From Clostridiales bacterium (lineage in GTDB: Bacteria; Bacillota; Clostridia; Oscillospirales; Oscillospiraceae), in NCBI GenBank assembly GCA_019420945.1, contig JAHZGF010000024.1:1-61040 (forward strand): DNA of 61,040 nt, written 5' to 3'. The translations under genes and the position numbers were made by a program. Every line of letters begins with the position of its first letter. The stretch's first letter is position 1. Shown piece after piece: positions 1 through 7,569 of the stretch. The notes beneath the pieces were generated by a model that was not told where the DNA came from, made no database searches, and saw nothing but the letters and a program-made list of their open reading frames with translations.

Positions 1-2
1 TC

Positions 3-50
3 CAGGAGATGACGTTGAAAAACCTGTGCAGGCAGAAAAGGGAACCATAG
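3..50 (+). CDS. 3' tail of an unidentified gene (partial)
   Basis: An open frame enters from the left edge, reads QEMTLKNLCRQKREP and stops at TAG 48-50. It is followed 10 bases later by a good intrinsic terminator, which is the main reason to believe it is the real end of an upstream plus-strand gene. Too little is visible to name a family. Confidence 0.35.
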   Translation, partial: QEMTLKNLCRQKREP

Positions 51-60
51 AAAAGAAGAG

Positions 61-96
61 CCGCCAAGCTCTGAAGTTTGGCGGTTCTCCTTTTGG
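61..96 (+). terminator. Intrinsic terminator of the upstream gene
   Basis: CCGCCAA (61-67) pairs with TTTGGCGG (77-84), followed by TTCTCCTTTT. It closes the transcription unit entering from the left. Confidence 0.6.
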
Positions 97-129
97 AGAA
101 AAACACCGGAAAAATGGGGGATCTCCCTA

Positions 130-735
130 TCAGTCTTCTTCCTCCCTGCGAACAAATTTGTAAAAGGTGCTTCGCTTCAGTCCCAATCTCTCCATGGCCT
201 TTACCCCGGTGATTTCGCCCCGTTTCCACTGACCATATACCTCATCCCAGTTGGAGGGCGGTTCCACCTGGGGGCGGCCCAGATGCCGTCCCTGGGCTTG
301 GGCGGCGGCGATCCCCTCCGCCTGGCGCTGCCGGATAGTCAGTCGTTCCTGTTCCGCAATACTGGAGAGTACCTCGATCAAAATGTTGTTGATCATCTCA
401 AAGACCCACTCCTGGCCTTCCGGCAGTTGGATCATGGTGGTGGGCAGATCCAGCACCCGCACCTGGATGTGGCGTTCTTTGAAATACCGCAACTCCTGGG
501 TGATGTGTTCTTTATTCCGGCTGAGGCGGTCCAGCGATTTGACCACTAAGGTATCTCCCTCCCGCAGCATGGAGGTTTTCAGCGCCTGGTATCCCGGTCG
601 GTCCAAGCTGGCGCCGCTGGCCTTGTCTGTCACTATATCCCGCTCCTCCACCCCGCAGTCCAACAGCGCTTTGATCTGCCGGTCCAGGTGCTGCTCCTTG
701 GTGGATACCCTGGCATAACCGAATACTTTGTTCAT
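130..735 (-). CDS. Serine site-specific recombinase (resolvase/invertase family)
   Basis: A 201-residue small serine recombinase. The N-terminal catalytic domain opens with FGYARVSTKEQ; Ser11 is the expected nucleophile. DRPGYQAL and VVKSLDRLSRN are typical family blocks. An E-helix region (about 100-140) leads to a short C-terminal helix-turn-helix ending GLKRSTFYKFVRREEED. The open frame extends upstream, but homology starts at MNKVFGYARV, and AAGGGA lies about 10 bases before that ATG, so I use 735. Members cut and rejoin DNA at inverted-repeat sites; a cluster of inverted repeats lies just upstream (756-877). Likely role: resolution or inversion within the mobile element, or dimer resolution of a circular form. 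Confidence 0.9.
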   Translation of the reverse strand: MNKVFGYARVSTKEQHLDRQIKALLDCGVEERDIVTDKASGASLDRPGYQALKTSMLREGDTLVVKSLDRLSRNKEHITQELRYFKERHIQVRVLDLPTTMIQLPEGQEWVFEMINNILIEVLSSIAEQERLTIRQRQAEGIAAAQAQGRHLGRPQVEPPSNWDEVYGQWKRGEITGVKAMERLGLKRSTFYKFVRREEED

Positions 736-755
736 AAAACCCACGTCCCTTCTGT

Positions 756-877
756 ACCTATCCGAAAAGGTTCCCGGATTTTCGACCATGTCCGAAAAGA
801 AAAATGGAGGGTTTTCAGACGCTATTTTCCCGTCTTTTCGGGATGCTTTTTCCTGGCCGAAAAGGTACACCTTTTCG
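756..877. promoter_or_regulatory. Candidate res/binding region of the serine recombinase
   Basis: The 359-base gap between the recombinase and the nucleotidyltransferase holds repeated CGAAAA/TTTTCG half-sites: CGAAAA at 763, TTTTCG-N8-CGAAAA at 779-798, TTTTCG at 835, and a perfect dyad CGAAAAGGT-AC-ACCTTTTCG at 858-877. Several inverted half-site pairs upstream of a divergently read resolvase gene is the arrangement of classical res sites; the assignment is inference. The remaining bases to 1094 show nothing else I can name. Confidence 0.45.
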
Positions 878-1094
878 TTCACTTTATTACACAAGGGAAG
901 GGGGCGCTTTGCAACTTTCCCGGGAGGTGAGCGGCCTAAAATCCAAAAATGGGCGTTGCTTCTTTTTTTCGGGTGTGATAGGATAATTTCCGGTGGAGTT
1001 GCAGCGCATCCGCATGGTGCCAACAGCAGCCGCTCTGGGAACAGAAAGGAAAACCAACTCCCTAAAACCAGGAAAGGGAAAGAAGGAAACGAAC

Positions 1095-1427
1095 GTGACT
1101 GTGGAAGAAATTCGAAAAAAAGTGGCCCCTATTGCCGAGGAGTACCGGTTAAGCAGGGTTTACCTGTTTGGTTCCTACGCCAAGGGAACCGCAAAGCAGA
1201 ACAGTGATGTGGATGTACTCATTGAAACCCGGCGTCCCTTTGGGGAATATGAGGAGGAACAAGTCCGCCGCGCGATGACGGCGGCCCTCCAAGCGAAGGT
1301 GGACCTTATCCACTTGGACTGCTTCCTTCTCAAAGAGCCCCGGGACGCGTCTTTACTGGAGAAGCAGCGGGAACGGTACAAAGACGCCGTTGCCAAGGGC
1401 CGGGTGCTGTTGTATGAGAGCGCGTAG
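1095..1427 (+). CDS. Minimal nucleotidyltransferase (MNT/MntA-like) domain protein
   Basis: A 110-residue protein with the Pol-beta-type nucleotidyltransferase signature GSYAKGTAKQNSDVDVLIE: GSYAKG at 26-31 and the DVD metal-binding pair at 38-40. It is only the catalytic domain, as in MntA antitoxins, which modify a partner HEPN toxin with nucleotides. No HEPN gene follows; the next genes are separated by a promoter and two terminators. The start is GTG 1095, because AGAAGGAAA lies just upstream; an ATG at 993 lacks a binding site. It could be an orphan antitoxin or a stand-alone nucleotidyltransferase. Confidence 0.8.
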   Translation: MTVEEIRKKVAPIAEEYRLSRVYLFGSYAKGTAKQNSDVDVLIETRRPFGEYEEEQVRRAMTAALQAKVDLIHLDCFLLKEPRDASLLEKQRERYKDAVAKGRVLLYESA

Positions 1428-1435
1428 TTTTCCCC

Positions 1436-1552
1436 TTGCAATCCTTCCCAAACCATGGTATAGTAACAGCAGAAAAGTTTCCCCATTGCCCAGCGCAATG
1501 ATCGTTTCATCGTCACACAGCGTCAGAGAGCCTAGCTTTCTGGCGCTTTTTT
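1436..1552 (+). promoter_or_regulatory. Leader A: sigma-A promoter, structured leader and terminator
   Basis: TTGCAA (1436-1441), 17-base spacer, TATAGT (1459-1464). The leader has a small hairpin (CATTG...CAATG), then a linker containing GTTTCATCGTCACACAG, then an 11-bp stem GCGTCAGAGAG / CTTTCTGGCGC with loop CCTAG and TTTTTT (1520-1552). It is one of four related leaders in the window (others near 14835, 22030 and 31668). It sits before the 1793-4766 operon, so it should stop most transcripts unless read-through is promoted. Confidence 0.75.
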
Positions 1553-1631
1553 CATGTCTGCTGCCTCTGGTATAGAGGCACAGGCACAAGGAGGAAGGAG
1601 CCGGGTTCTGGCCCTTCCCTTGGCATTGCCC

Positions 1632-1664
1632 AAAAGCACACAGAGTTTCTCTGTGTGCTTTTTT
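1632..1664 (+). terminator. Second intrinsic terminator before the 1793 operon
   Basis: AGCACACAGAG (1635-1645), loop TTT, CTCTGTGTGCT (1649-1659), then a T run. It lies between leader A and the first gene, making two successive terminators downstream of one promoter. The remaining bases to 1792 hold only small inverted repeats such as AGGAGTCCTTCGGCTCCT. Confidence 0.75.
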
Positions 1665-1792
1665 ATATAGAAAGGAGTCCTTCGGCTCCTTGGAGTCTTT
1701 TGGCTCCCCCAACTTTTATTCCGGGGAGCCTGCGGCCCCCCGTCTTTATAGATCTACGAAACCACCATTCTATAAAAAGGAGGCCTTGCACC

Positions 1793-2161
1793 ATGGGTGC
1801 GAATGGAAAAAAACACCTGCGGAGGTCGAAACACCACCGTCCCTTCCCCAAACAAAAACCAGAATACCGGAAGCTGCGCCCCTTGGAACCCCGGGAACGG
1901 GACTGGGCGGCAGAGCATCACCCGCTGGTACTGCGGTTTCTGGAAGAGCATCATCTCTCCATGGAGGAGTATTACGACGTGGTGATCTTCCGTTACCTGC
2001 TGGCTGTGGAGACATGGCTGCGCCGGCCTGGAAAACCGCTCCCGGATTTTCAGGCGGCCGCCTGGGCTGCCATGACCACCGCCTTGTGGCGGGAACAGAG
2101 ATGCCGCTGGCGGAAATCCCTGCTGGAATGGCCCGCAGAGCAGGAGGCGCTGCCATGCTGA
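1793..2161 (+). CDS. Small sigma-70 region-2-like element protein
   Basis: 122 residues, basic N-terminus (MGANGKKHLRRSKHHR), then a helical stretch resembling region 2 of element-encoded sigma-like proteins: HHPLVLRFLEEHHLSMEEYYDVVIFRYLLAVETWL, followed by FQAAAWAAMTTALWREQRC where a canonical protein has an FSTYA...CM block. The resemblance is by eye and no region 4 is present. The start at ATG 1793 is supported by AAAAGGAGG at 1775-1783. First gene after leader A; overlaps the next gene by 7 bases, so co-translation is likely. It may regulate element transcription or be a degenerate relative with another role. Confidence 0.55.
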   Translation: MGANGKKHLRRSKHHRPFPKQKPEYRKLRPLEPRERDWAAEHHPLVLRFLEEHHLSMEEYYDVVIFRYLLAVETWLRRPGKPLPDFQAAAWAAMTTALWREQRCRWRKSLLEWPAEQEALPC

Positions 2162-2367
2162 AGCGGGAAGTGAACCTCACCGGAAGGCCCTTGCAGCCCA
2201 TCCTGCGGGGAAGACCCGCCGTGATTCGGGAGCCTACGGGCTGCCGCCGCACCACGCCGGTGCTGTGGGTAGAACAGCTCTCCAGCCGGGAAATCATCTT
2301 TGAAACGCAAAACACAGTATACCGCCTGCGGGTGGTATCTCCAGAGAAGGAGGCCAAATGGGCATGA
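2155..2367 (+). CDS. Small hypothetical element protein
   Basis: 70 residues, no family recognised. Basic, with a central RTTPVLWVEQLSSREIIFETQNTVYRLRVV that looks like beta strands. The ATG at 2155 overlaps the stop of the previous gene and the end overlaps the start of the next, so it is embedded in a tightly packed operon. That packing and the intact frame are the main evidence that it is real. Confidence 0.6.
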   Translation: MLKREVNLTGRPLQPILRGRPAVIREPTGCRRTTPVLWVEQLSSREIIFETQNTVYRLRVVSPEKEAKWA

Positions 2368-2624
2368 ATCAAACGGCACAACCGCACATCCGGGTGCCCT
2401 TGCCGGACGGCAGCACCCTTACAGCCGTGGGATACCCTCAAGACGACTATCCCTGCATCAACCTGTACCTGCACCGGGACGGTCATCCAGAGGAGCTTAT
2501 CTGCTTCGTGGAGTTTAACCGGGAAAAAGAGCCGGGCAAAGAAGTCCATATCGGCGTGTACCGAGAGGGCGAGGAAGATACCGCCTATTACGCCCCTTAT
2601 GAGGGAGGTGTCCCCCTGCCATGA
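2358..2624 (+). CDS. Small hypothetical element protein
   Basis: 88 residues, acidic, no recognised family. Sequence such as HIRVPLPDGSTLTAVGYPQDDYPCINLYLHRDGHPEELICFVEFNRE suggests an all-beta fold. GGAGG at 2348-2352 precedes ATG 2358 (an alternative start is ATG 2364). Overlaps both neighbours by a few bases, consistent with one translationally coupled operon of element-specific proteins. Confidence 0.65.
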   Translation: MGMNQTAQPHIRVPLPDGSTLTAVGYPQDDYPCINLYLHRDGHPEELICFVEFNREKEPGKEVHIGVYREGEEDTAYYAPYEGGVPLP

Positions 2625-3439
2625 CAGAACCACTGTATCCCAGCCGAAAACTCTCCTGGGAGGAAGTCAGCCGGCGGATTCAAGACCAGTTGGAATCCCT
2701 GCTGGGCCGGCCTCTCTCCTGCCGGGTGTTTCTAGAGGACCTGGACTACTGGGGCCTGGCCAACGACACGGTTTTCACCCAGACAGAGGTGGAGCGGCTG
2801 CTCCGCGCCACCGGTGCCGGCCGGGACGAGTGGCAGGAAAACCTGTATCCCGATGAGGAGGAAAGCAAATCCTTGGGCATGGGGCTTTCCCGGCTTCTGT
2901 TACAGCAAGCTCTCCATGGGAATTGGGAAACGGAATTCTGTACGGCGGAAAGCCTCTGGCTGCTGAATTATCACACGGTTGGCACCAGCCGGACCCTGGC
3001 GCTGCGGCTGCCTGGAGTGGAAGTCCCCTTGGAGGAACTTCGTCCCCAGGAGGAACTGTTCCACTATTTTGAGGAACACGGTCCCACCCAGGCTTCTCTC
3101 ATGGACTTCTGTGAACCTTATCAGGAGAGGTACCACGCGGAATTGTGCTGGCCCTATCCCATCTCAGACGGCTGCCACAACGGCATCTTTCTGGTGCCTG
3201 TGCGGGAAGGAATCCTCAGCCTGCCCTACGATTGTGTGGAGCGGGAGGAATACGAGATCTTCCTTTTGGAGGATGCCAGCCTGTGCGATTCCCAGTTTCT
3301 GAAAACCCTTTGGGAGGATTGGAACAGCTACAGCGGTGAGCTGAGCCAGGCTTTGGAGAACATGGCGTGGCTTGTTCGCAAGCTGGAACAACAAAAAGGA
3401 GGCCCCACAAATGGATCAACGTCTGCTTCACATTGCTGA
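2621..3439 (+). CDS. Hypothetical element protein, 272 aa
   Basis: Soluble acidic protein with no signal peptide or membrane segment and no recognised domain. The N-terminal part (about 1-50) reads TEPLYPSRKLSWEEVSRRIQDQLESLL. It starts at ATG 2621, overlapping the previous stop by four bases (ATGA). It overlaps the following cysteine-cluster gene by 29 bases. Only the operon context, between small element proteins and a YkgJ-type protein, hints at a shared job in element biology. Confidence 0.65.
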   Translation: MTEPLYPSRKLSWEEVSRRIQDQLESLLGRPLSCRVFLEDLDYWGLANDTVFTQTEVERLLRATGAGRDEWQENLYPDEEESKSLGMGLSRLLLQQALHGNWETEFCTAESLWLLNYHTVGTSRTLALRLPGVEVPLEELRPQEELFHYFEEHGPTQASLMDFCEPYQERYHAELCWPYPISDGCHNGIFLVPVREGILSLPYDCVEREEYEIFLLEDASLCDSQFLKTLWEDWNSYSGELSQALENMAWLVRKLEQQKGGPTNGSTSASHC

Positions 3440-4118
3440 AAATTTAGAGAACATGATAATCGGCCCGAATGAGCCCTTTCGCTTTCACTGCACGCAGTGC
3501 GGGAAGTGCTGCGAACATCGGGAGGATATTCTGTTAAACCCCCAGGACCTGTTCCGCATGGCGAAATTTCTGAAGCAATCGCCTGCGGATGTGGTGAACC
3601 ACTATTGCGAAGTCTACATCGGCCCGGATTCCCGGATACCCATCGTCCGCCTTTTGCCGGAAGGCCCTACAAAACGGTGCCCCTTCCTGGTGCGGAACAA
3701 GTGCCGTATCCATGAGGCAAAGCCAACGGTGTGCGCTATGTTCCCCATCGGCCGCGCCCAGAGATTTGACTTCCACACAAGGAAGCCCTTGCCTGGAATT
3801 ATCTATATCCTTGACAAGCCGCCTTGCGGGGATGAATCAGAAACCCACACCGTGCGGGAGTGGCTGGATGGTTTTCATATTCCAGTAGAAGATCCCTTTT
3901 ATCTGGAGTGGAGCGAAGCTACCATGCTTTTTTCGGAGTCGTTCCAGAAGCTGGAGAAAATCAACCCTGCCGCTACAGCGATGCTGGTGTTTCCGGCAGT
4001 GTACGAACACCTGTACTTAGCCTACCGTACTGATGAAGAGTTTCTTCCTCAGTTTCAGGAGAACCTGAAAAAAACTAAGGAGTTTTTCCAGTCTCTGTTA
4101 AATGCGCTGGGAGAATAA
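3411..4118 (+). CDS. YkgJ-family cysteine-cluster protein
   Basis: 235 residues. The N-terminal half has the cysteine pattern of the YkgJ family (putative zinc- or iron-chelating): FHCTQCGKCCEHREDILLNPQDLFRMAKFL, later CPFLVRNKCRIHEAKPTVCAMFPIGR. ATG 3411 is preceded by AAAAAGGAGG. In this family the clustered cysteines are thought to bind metal or an Fe-S centre; the substrate is unknown. Overlaps the 3' end of the upstream gene and lies 3 bases before the next one, so it is part of the leader A operon. Confidence 0.85.
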   Translation: MDQRLLHIAENLENMIIGPNEPFRFHCTQCGKCCEHREDILLNPQDLFRMAKFLKQSPADVVNHYCEVYIGPDSRIPIVRLLPEGPTKRCPFLVRNKCRIHEAKPTVCAMFPIGRAQRFDFHTRKPLPGIIYILDKPPCGDESETHTVREWLDGFHIPVEDPFYLEWSEATMLFSESFQKLEKINPAATAMLVFPAVYEHLYLAYRTDEEFLPQFQENLKKTKEFFQSLLNALGE

Positions 4119-4121
4119 CCC

Positions 4122-4766
4122 ATGGATAAAGAGCGCAATGCCCACCAAATCGTCCGGAAGGACGCGAAAGGCTGCTTTGTGGAAAGTCTCAACGACGCCT
4201 TTTCCATCGGCAAATGCCACCTGACCTTTGCCACCTACGACCTGAACCGCCCCGCCGGGCAGCGGCAGACCAATCTTGTCCAGATCTACCTGGACTGCGG
4301 AGAACTGCTGGAACTGTGCCGGAAGGCAGAGTCGGGAGAGCTTCGCGGGCTGCTTCAGATCAGGAAGCAAAAGGGCGATTCTTCCCCGCTCTATCAGTGC
4401 ATGGGAGGCACCTCGGCGGAAAAGCTCCACCGGGCCGGAAAACCACGGCCGGATGGAAAAAGCCTTTCCCGGGTGTTCCAGCTGGTGCCGGGCAGCAAGG
4501 CGGATTTTCTCCTGGTGGCCGACAGCGGGCCCGGGGAAACAGATGAAAAGGGCCTGATTGTTCCCCGGTTTGGAAAACATCCTGAAAACCATGTGGTCAT
4601 CAGTATGGGCATGGGACCCTTCTGCGAGATCCTTTTGCTGACCAGGGCCCACTATTTGGCCTGGCTGGCGGCGTCCTACAGCAGGGCTCCGCAAGGCTCG
4701 CCTGCTGAACATGGGACAGAAATACTCTCTACAGAACAGCAGAAAACAGAAATAGCGATGTTCTAA
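4122..4766 (+). CDS. Hypothetical element protein, 214 aa
   Basis: No family recognised. The N-terminus (QIVRKDAKGCFVESLNDAFSIGKCHLTFATYDLNRPAGQRQTNLVQIYLDCGELLELCRK) describes a compact soluble domain; the C-terminal 40 residues are polar and low-complexity. Last gene of the 1793-4766 operon; three bases separate it from the YkgJ-like gene. An IS200-type insertion begins immediately downstream, so the last residues may have been altered by the insertion. Confidence 0.65.
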   Translation: MDKERNAHQIVRKDAKGCFVESLNDAFSIGKCHLTFATYDLNRPAGQRQTNLVQIYLDCGELLELCRKAESGELRGLLQIRKQKGDSSPLYQCMGGTSAEKLHRAGKPRPDGKSLSRVFQLVPGSKADFLLVADSGPGETDEKGLIVPRFGKHPENHVVISMGMGPFCEILLLTRAHYLAWLAASYSRAPQGSPAEHGTEILSTEQQKTEIAMF

Positions 4767-4775
4767 AAAATACCA

Positions 4776-5500
4776 ATCAAAACCACTAGTAAACTAGTGG
4801 TTTGCTCAGACCCCAGAGGGGTCAGTACTTGCTGACCCCTGAAAGGGGTACTGAAGGTTTACCATCGCATCACTACTACAGCCAGCCGCTGAAAGCGGCT
4901 GTTTTCTTTTGCCTACTTCCTCTTGCTACCCGTAAACGGGTCCATATATTCCTTGAGTGAGATTTGATCGGTTGCCAAATCTTCCTCCAACTGGTTTTGA
5001 ATATACTCCTGGATCATCCTTGCATTTTTCCCTACCGTGTCCACGAAGTATCCTCTGCACCAGAAGTTTCTATTTCCGTACTTATACTTCAAATTGGCGT
5101 GTCTATCGAATATCATCAACGCGCTCTTGCTCTTGAGTGTCCCCACAAACTGTGATATACTCATGTATGGCGGAATACTTACCAGAAGATGAATGTGATC
5201 CGGACATGCCTCGCCCTCTATGATTTCCACTTTCATCTCCTTGCACAGCTTTTTTATGATCTCTATGATGTCTCTGCGCACCGCCTTATAGATCACTTTT
5301 CGCCGGTATTTCGGCGCGAATACCAAATGATATTCGCATCGGTAACTTGAGTGCGCTGTATGTTTTACTTCATTTTTCACTTGCGTAAAACCTCCTTGCT
5401 TTTTCGTGATGCGGTTGCCAAACCATCTCGATTCTAGCAATGGAGGTTTTATTTGCCAAGGCTTTTTTATTTATCCCTGGTTAAACCAGGGGTTTTGTTT
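4776..5500 (-). mobile_element. IS200/IS605-group insertion sequence (TnpA only)
   Basis: The TnpA gene is flanked by hairpins as in this single-strand-transposing group. On the 3' side of tnpA are CAGCCGCTG-AAA-type hairpin 4882-4900, paired GACCCC/GGGGTC hairpins around 4809-4850, and AACCACTAGT...ACTAGTGGTT at 4779-4801. On the 5' side is CCCTGGT-TAA-ACCAGGG near 5475-5491. These elements have no terminal inverted repeats, so the limits given are approximate. No tnpB is present. Confidence 0.7.
4913..5380 (-). CDS. tnpA: IS200/IS605-type Y1 transposase TnpA
   Basis: 155 residues, the usual TnpA length. The HUH metal-binding motif is HIH at 62-64 (CPDHIHLLVSIPP), and Tyr126 in RMIQEYIQNQ is the expected catalytic tyrosine. 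The N-terminus SSYRCEYHLVFAPKYRRKV is typical. GTG 5380 is chosen because AAGGAGG lies 7-8 bases upstream and the family begins there; the longer frame up to 5440 adds non-conserved residues. Such transposases move single-stranded DNA at replication forks using subterminal hairpins. All expected motifs are intact. Confidence 0.93.
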   Translation of the reverse strand: MKNEVKHTAHSSYRCEYHLVFAPKYRRKVIYKAVRRDIIEIIKKLCKEMKVEIIEGEACPDHIHLLVSIPPYMSISQFVGTLKSKSALMIFDRHANLKYKYGNRNFWCRGYFVDTVGKNARMIQEYIQNQLEEDLATDQISLKEYMDPFTGSKRK

Positions 5501-5745
5501 AGCCTGAAGGCAGCAATAAAAAACGGCTGCCCCTTTTCAAAAAGGAGGCGGCCGTTTTTTGTGAGCATTTTTGAGGGAACATAAGCAACAATTGGATTTC
5601 AAGATCTCATAAAATGGTAAATATGTCCCCAGGATTTGTTCAATGTACAGAACTTATCACTATAAACTTGTCCAACGGGTCGTTCTGCTTTTGCAATCAT
5701 TTCGCTATGACTTCTCGTATAAAGTTCGAAAGGAACTTTTCCAGA
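5381..5745. other. IS left end, terminator and featureless stretch
   Basis: 365 bases without a gene: the 5' end of the IS200 element (to about 5500), a bidirectional terminator (5518-5560), then about 185 AT-rich bases in which I see no gene or clear signal. The convergent minus-strand cargo operon ends at 5746. Confidence 0.6.
5518..5560. terminator. Bidirectional terminator between convergent operons
   Basis: A-run, CGGCTGCCCCTTTT, loop CAA, AAAAGGAGGCGGCCG, then TTTTTT. Runs of A and T on opposite sides let it serve the plus-strand operon from the left and the minus-strand cargo operon from the right. Confidence 0.75.
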
Positions 5746-7569
5746 TTACCATCTCTCAAAATGCCGCCCCTTCCGCGGCAGGCCCCTCCTGCGCTGGAGG
5801 AACAGCCTCCCTGCCAGCACCGCGGCCAGGACCGCCACTCCCCAAGCGGCAATGCTTCCAAAAACGGAAAGCCCCTGCCCCAGCGCCCCTTCCAGCGCCC
5901 CGGCGGCTTCCGGGAACGCTGCCAGGCTTTTCCCCAGAAGGGAAAAGGTGGAAGCCCAGCTGCTCAGGTCCAGGAGGATTTCCTCCGGCAGCAGCGAGGG
6001 GGGCAGCTCCAGCTTTGCCAAAACCGCTCCCAGCCCCGCCAGGCTGGCCGCCATCAACCCTGCCCACAGCAGCAGGGGGACGGTCTTTTTTCTTCCCAGG
6101 GAGAGACACAGCCCCGCGCAGCACACCAACGGGGCGACCATCAAGATAACTGCCAAACCCACCCAGGGCAGGGCCTGGGCAAACTGCTGGATTTCCCGGA
6201 AGCTGAACAGCCGGCACTGGTCCCGAACCTCTGCCGGGACCAGGCTTGCCAGCTCCCGCTGGGCCAAAAAGGGCTGGGCGGCTTCCTCCTGGGGCAGCAG
6301 GTATACGGTTCCCCCGTCCACGGGGGCGGAAGCGGCGTTCAAAGAGAGCTCCACCCCCGCCGGGGCCCAGAGCAGATAGGTGTCGGGAGCCGGGTCCTGG
6401 GCGGCAAGCTCCACCGCCCGGGCTTCGTCCTCCAAGGGCCGGGAGCCGTACAGGGCGTAGGTGCCCCGGTCCTCCAGGCCGGTGGTGAAGGCACGGTCCC
6501 CCTCCATCCCCAGGATGTCCGCCGGGACCCGGCGCAGCTCCATGCCCTGTGTCAGGCCAGCGCTTTCCTCCAGCAGGTAGAGGAAGGTGCCGTCCTCCTC
6601 CTGGTGGAAGGCGTCCAGGGGCAGGCTGTTCGTCCCCGCCGCCCGGTCAGTCTGGGGAGGTACACCCTCCACCTGGATGGCCATCTCCCGGGAGATAAAC
6701 CCGGAGAGCACCGTGCACTCCACCAGCACCACCAGCGCCACGGCCAGGGCACGGCAAAAGCCCCGGTGGGCCCTTTCTCCCGTCCAATTTTCCTGCAGGG
6801 CGATGCCCTCCAGCAATTCCTTCCGCAGGCCCAGAAACAGCAGCAAAGGCGGCAGCAGGGCCAGCAAACAGCAGGCCAACTGCACCCCCACATCCCGGGC
6901 CTGGGTGGTGGCCAGAGCCACCGACAAGGGATGCTGGGACGTGTCTTTCAAATAGGCCATGGGCTGCTCCACCATGTTCCACGTCTCCAGAAAGGTGAGG
7001 ACAACCACGCAGGCCAGGCCGTTTTTGCTCATGGGCACCAGGATTTTCCCCAGCGCCTGGACCATGTTGGCCCCGTCCAGCTGGGCGGCTTCCAGAATCT
7101 CGTCGGGCACCGCCCGGAAGCTCTGGGTCATGAGAAAGGTGCCCAGGGGGGCGAACAAGGCGGGCAGCACCAGTGCCCACTGGGTGTCCAGCAGGCCTAA
7201 GGTGCCTAAAATCCGGAAGTTGGGCACCAACGTCACCTGCAAGGGCAGCACCATGACCACCAGCAGCAGGAAAAAGCACAGCCCCTTTCCGGGAAAATGG
7301 TCCTTGGCAAAACCCAGTCCCGCCAGGACGGAAAGCACCGTCTGTCCCGCCACGATCAAAGCGCAGAGGGCCAAGGTCCGCCAAAACACCAGCAGGTATT
7401 CCGGGGTGGCAAGAAACACCTGGTACACCGGTTCCAGGGAAAAGCCTGCCGCCTGGGGAAACAGCGCTCCATAGACCACCTGGAAAAAGGGCCCCAGCAG
7501 GATGACCAGCAGCAGGACCGCCGCCCCGGCGGAGAGGACCTGCCCAAGGCGAGAACGCCGTCTTGTCAT
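5746..7569 (-). CDS. Sugar-type ABC transporter permease with a long C-terminal membrane extension
   Basis: 607 residues, about twice a normal MalG-type permease. Residues 1-255 are a standard inner-membrane permease with the EAA loop EAAQLDGANMVQALGKILVP at 160-179, which contacts the ATPase. Residues 272-607 are extra: a membrane helix (272-292), an extracytoplasmic-looking domain (about 300-445), and at least three more hydrophobic segments (GLAVILMVAPLVCCAGLCL, LLWAGLMAASLAGLGAVL, AAWGVAVLAAVLAG). ATG 7569 overlaps the stop of the MalF-type permease by four bases. No ATPase gene is present, so a shared MsmX-like ATPase is presumed. The extension has no family I recognise. Confidence 0.85.
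   Translation of the reverse strand: MTRRRSRLGQVLSAGAAVLLLVILLGPFFQVVYGALFPQAAGFSLEPVYQVFLATPEYLLVFWRTLALCALIVAGQTVLSVLAGLGFAKDHFPGKGLCFFLLLVVMVLPLQVTLVPNFRILGTLGLLDTQWALVLPALFAPLGTFLMTQSFRAVPDEILEAAQLDGANMVQALGKILVPMSKNGLACVVVLTFLETWNMVEQPMAYLKDTSQHPLSVALATTQARDVGVQLACCLLALLPPLLLFLGLRKELLEGIALQENWTGERAHRGFCRALAVALVVLVECTVLSGFISREMAIQVEGVPPQTDRAAGTNSLPLDAFHQEEDGTFLYLLEESAGLTQGMELRRVPADILGMEGDRAFTTGLEDRGTYALYGSRPLEDEARAVELAAQDPAPDTYLLWAPAGVELSLNAASAPVDGGTVYLLPQEEAAQPFLAQRELASLVPAEVRDQCRLFSFREIQQFAQALPWVGLAVILMVAPLVCCAGLCLSLGRKKTVPLLLWAGLMAASLAGLGAVLAKLELPPSLLPEEILLDLSSWASTFSLLGKSLAAFPEAAGALEGALGQGLSVFGSIAAWGVAVLAAVLAGRLFLQRRRGLPRKGRHFERW

Noticed and set aside
4776..4912. Hairpins downstream of tnpA considered as an omega RNA
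   Set aside because: No tnpB/IscB gene is present; the hairpins are explained as IS200-type end structures and a terminator.
5614..7200. 528-codon plus-strand frame opposite the ABC permease
   Set aside because: Gln/Gly/Pro-rich shadow of a GC-rich gene whose minus-strand product has clear permease motifs.
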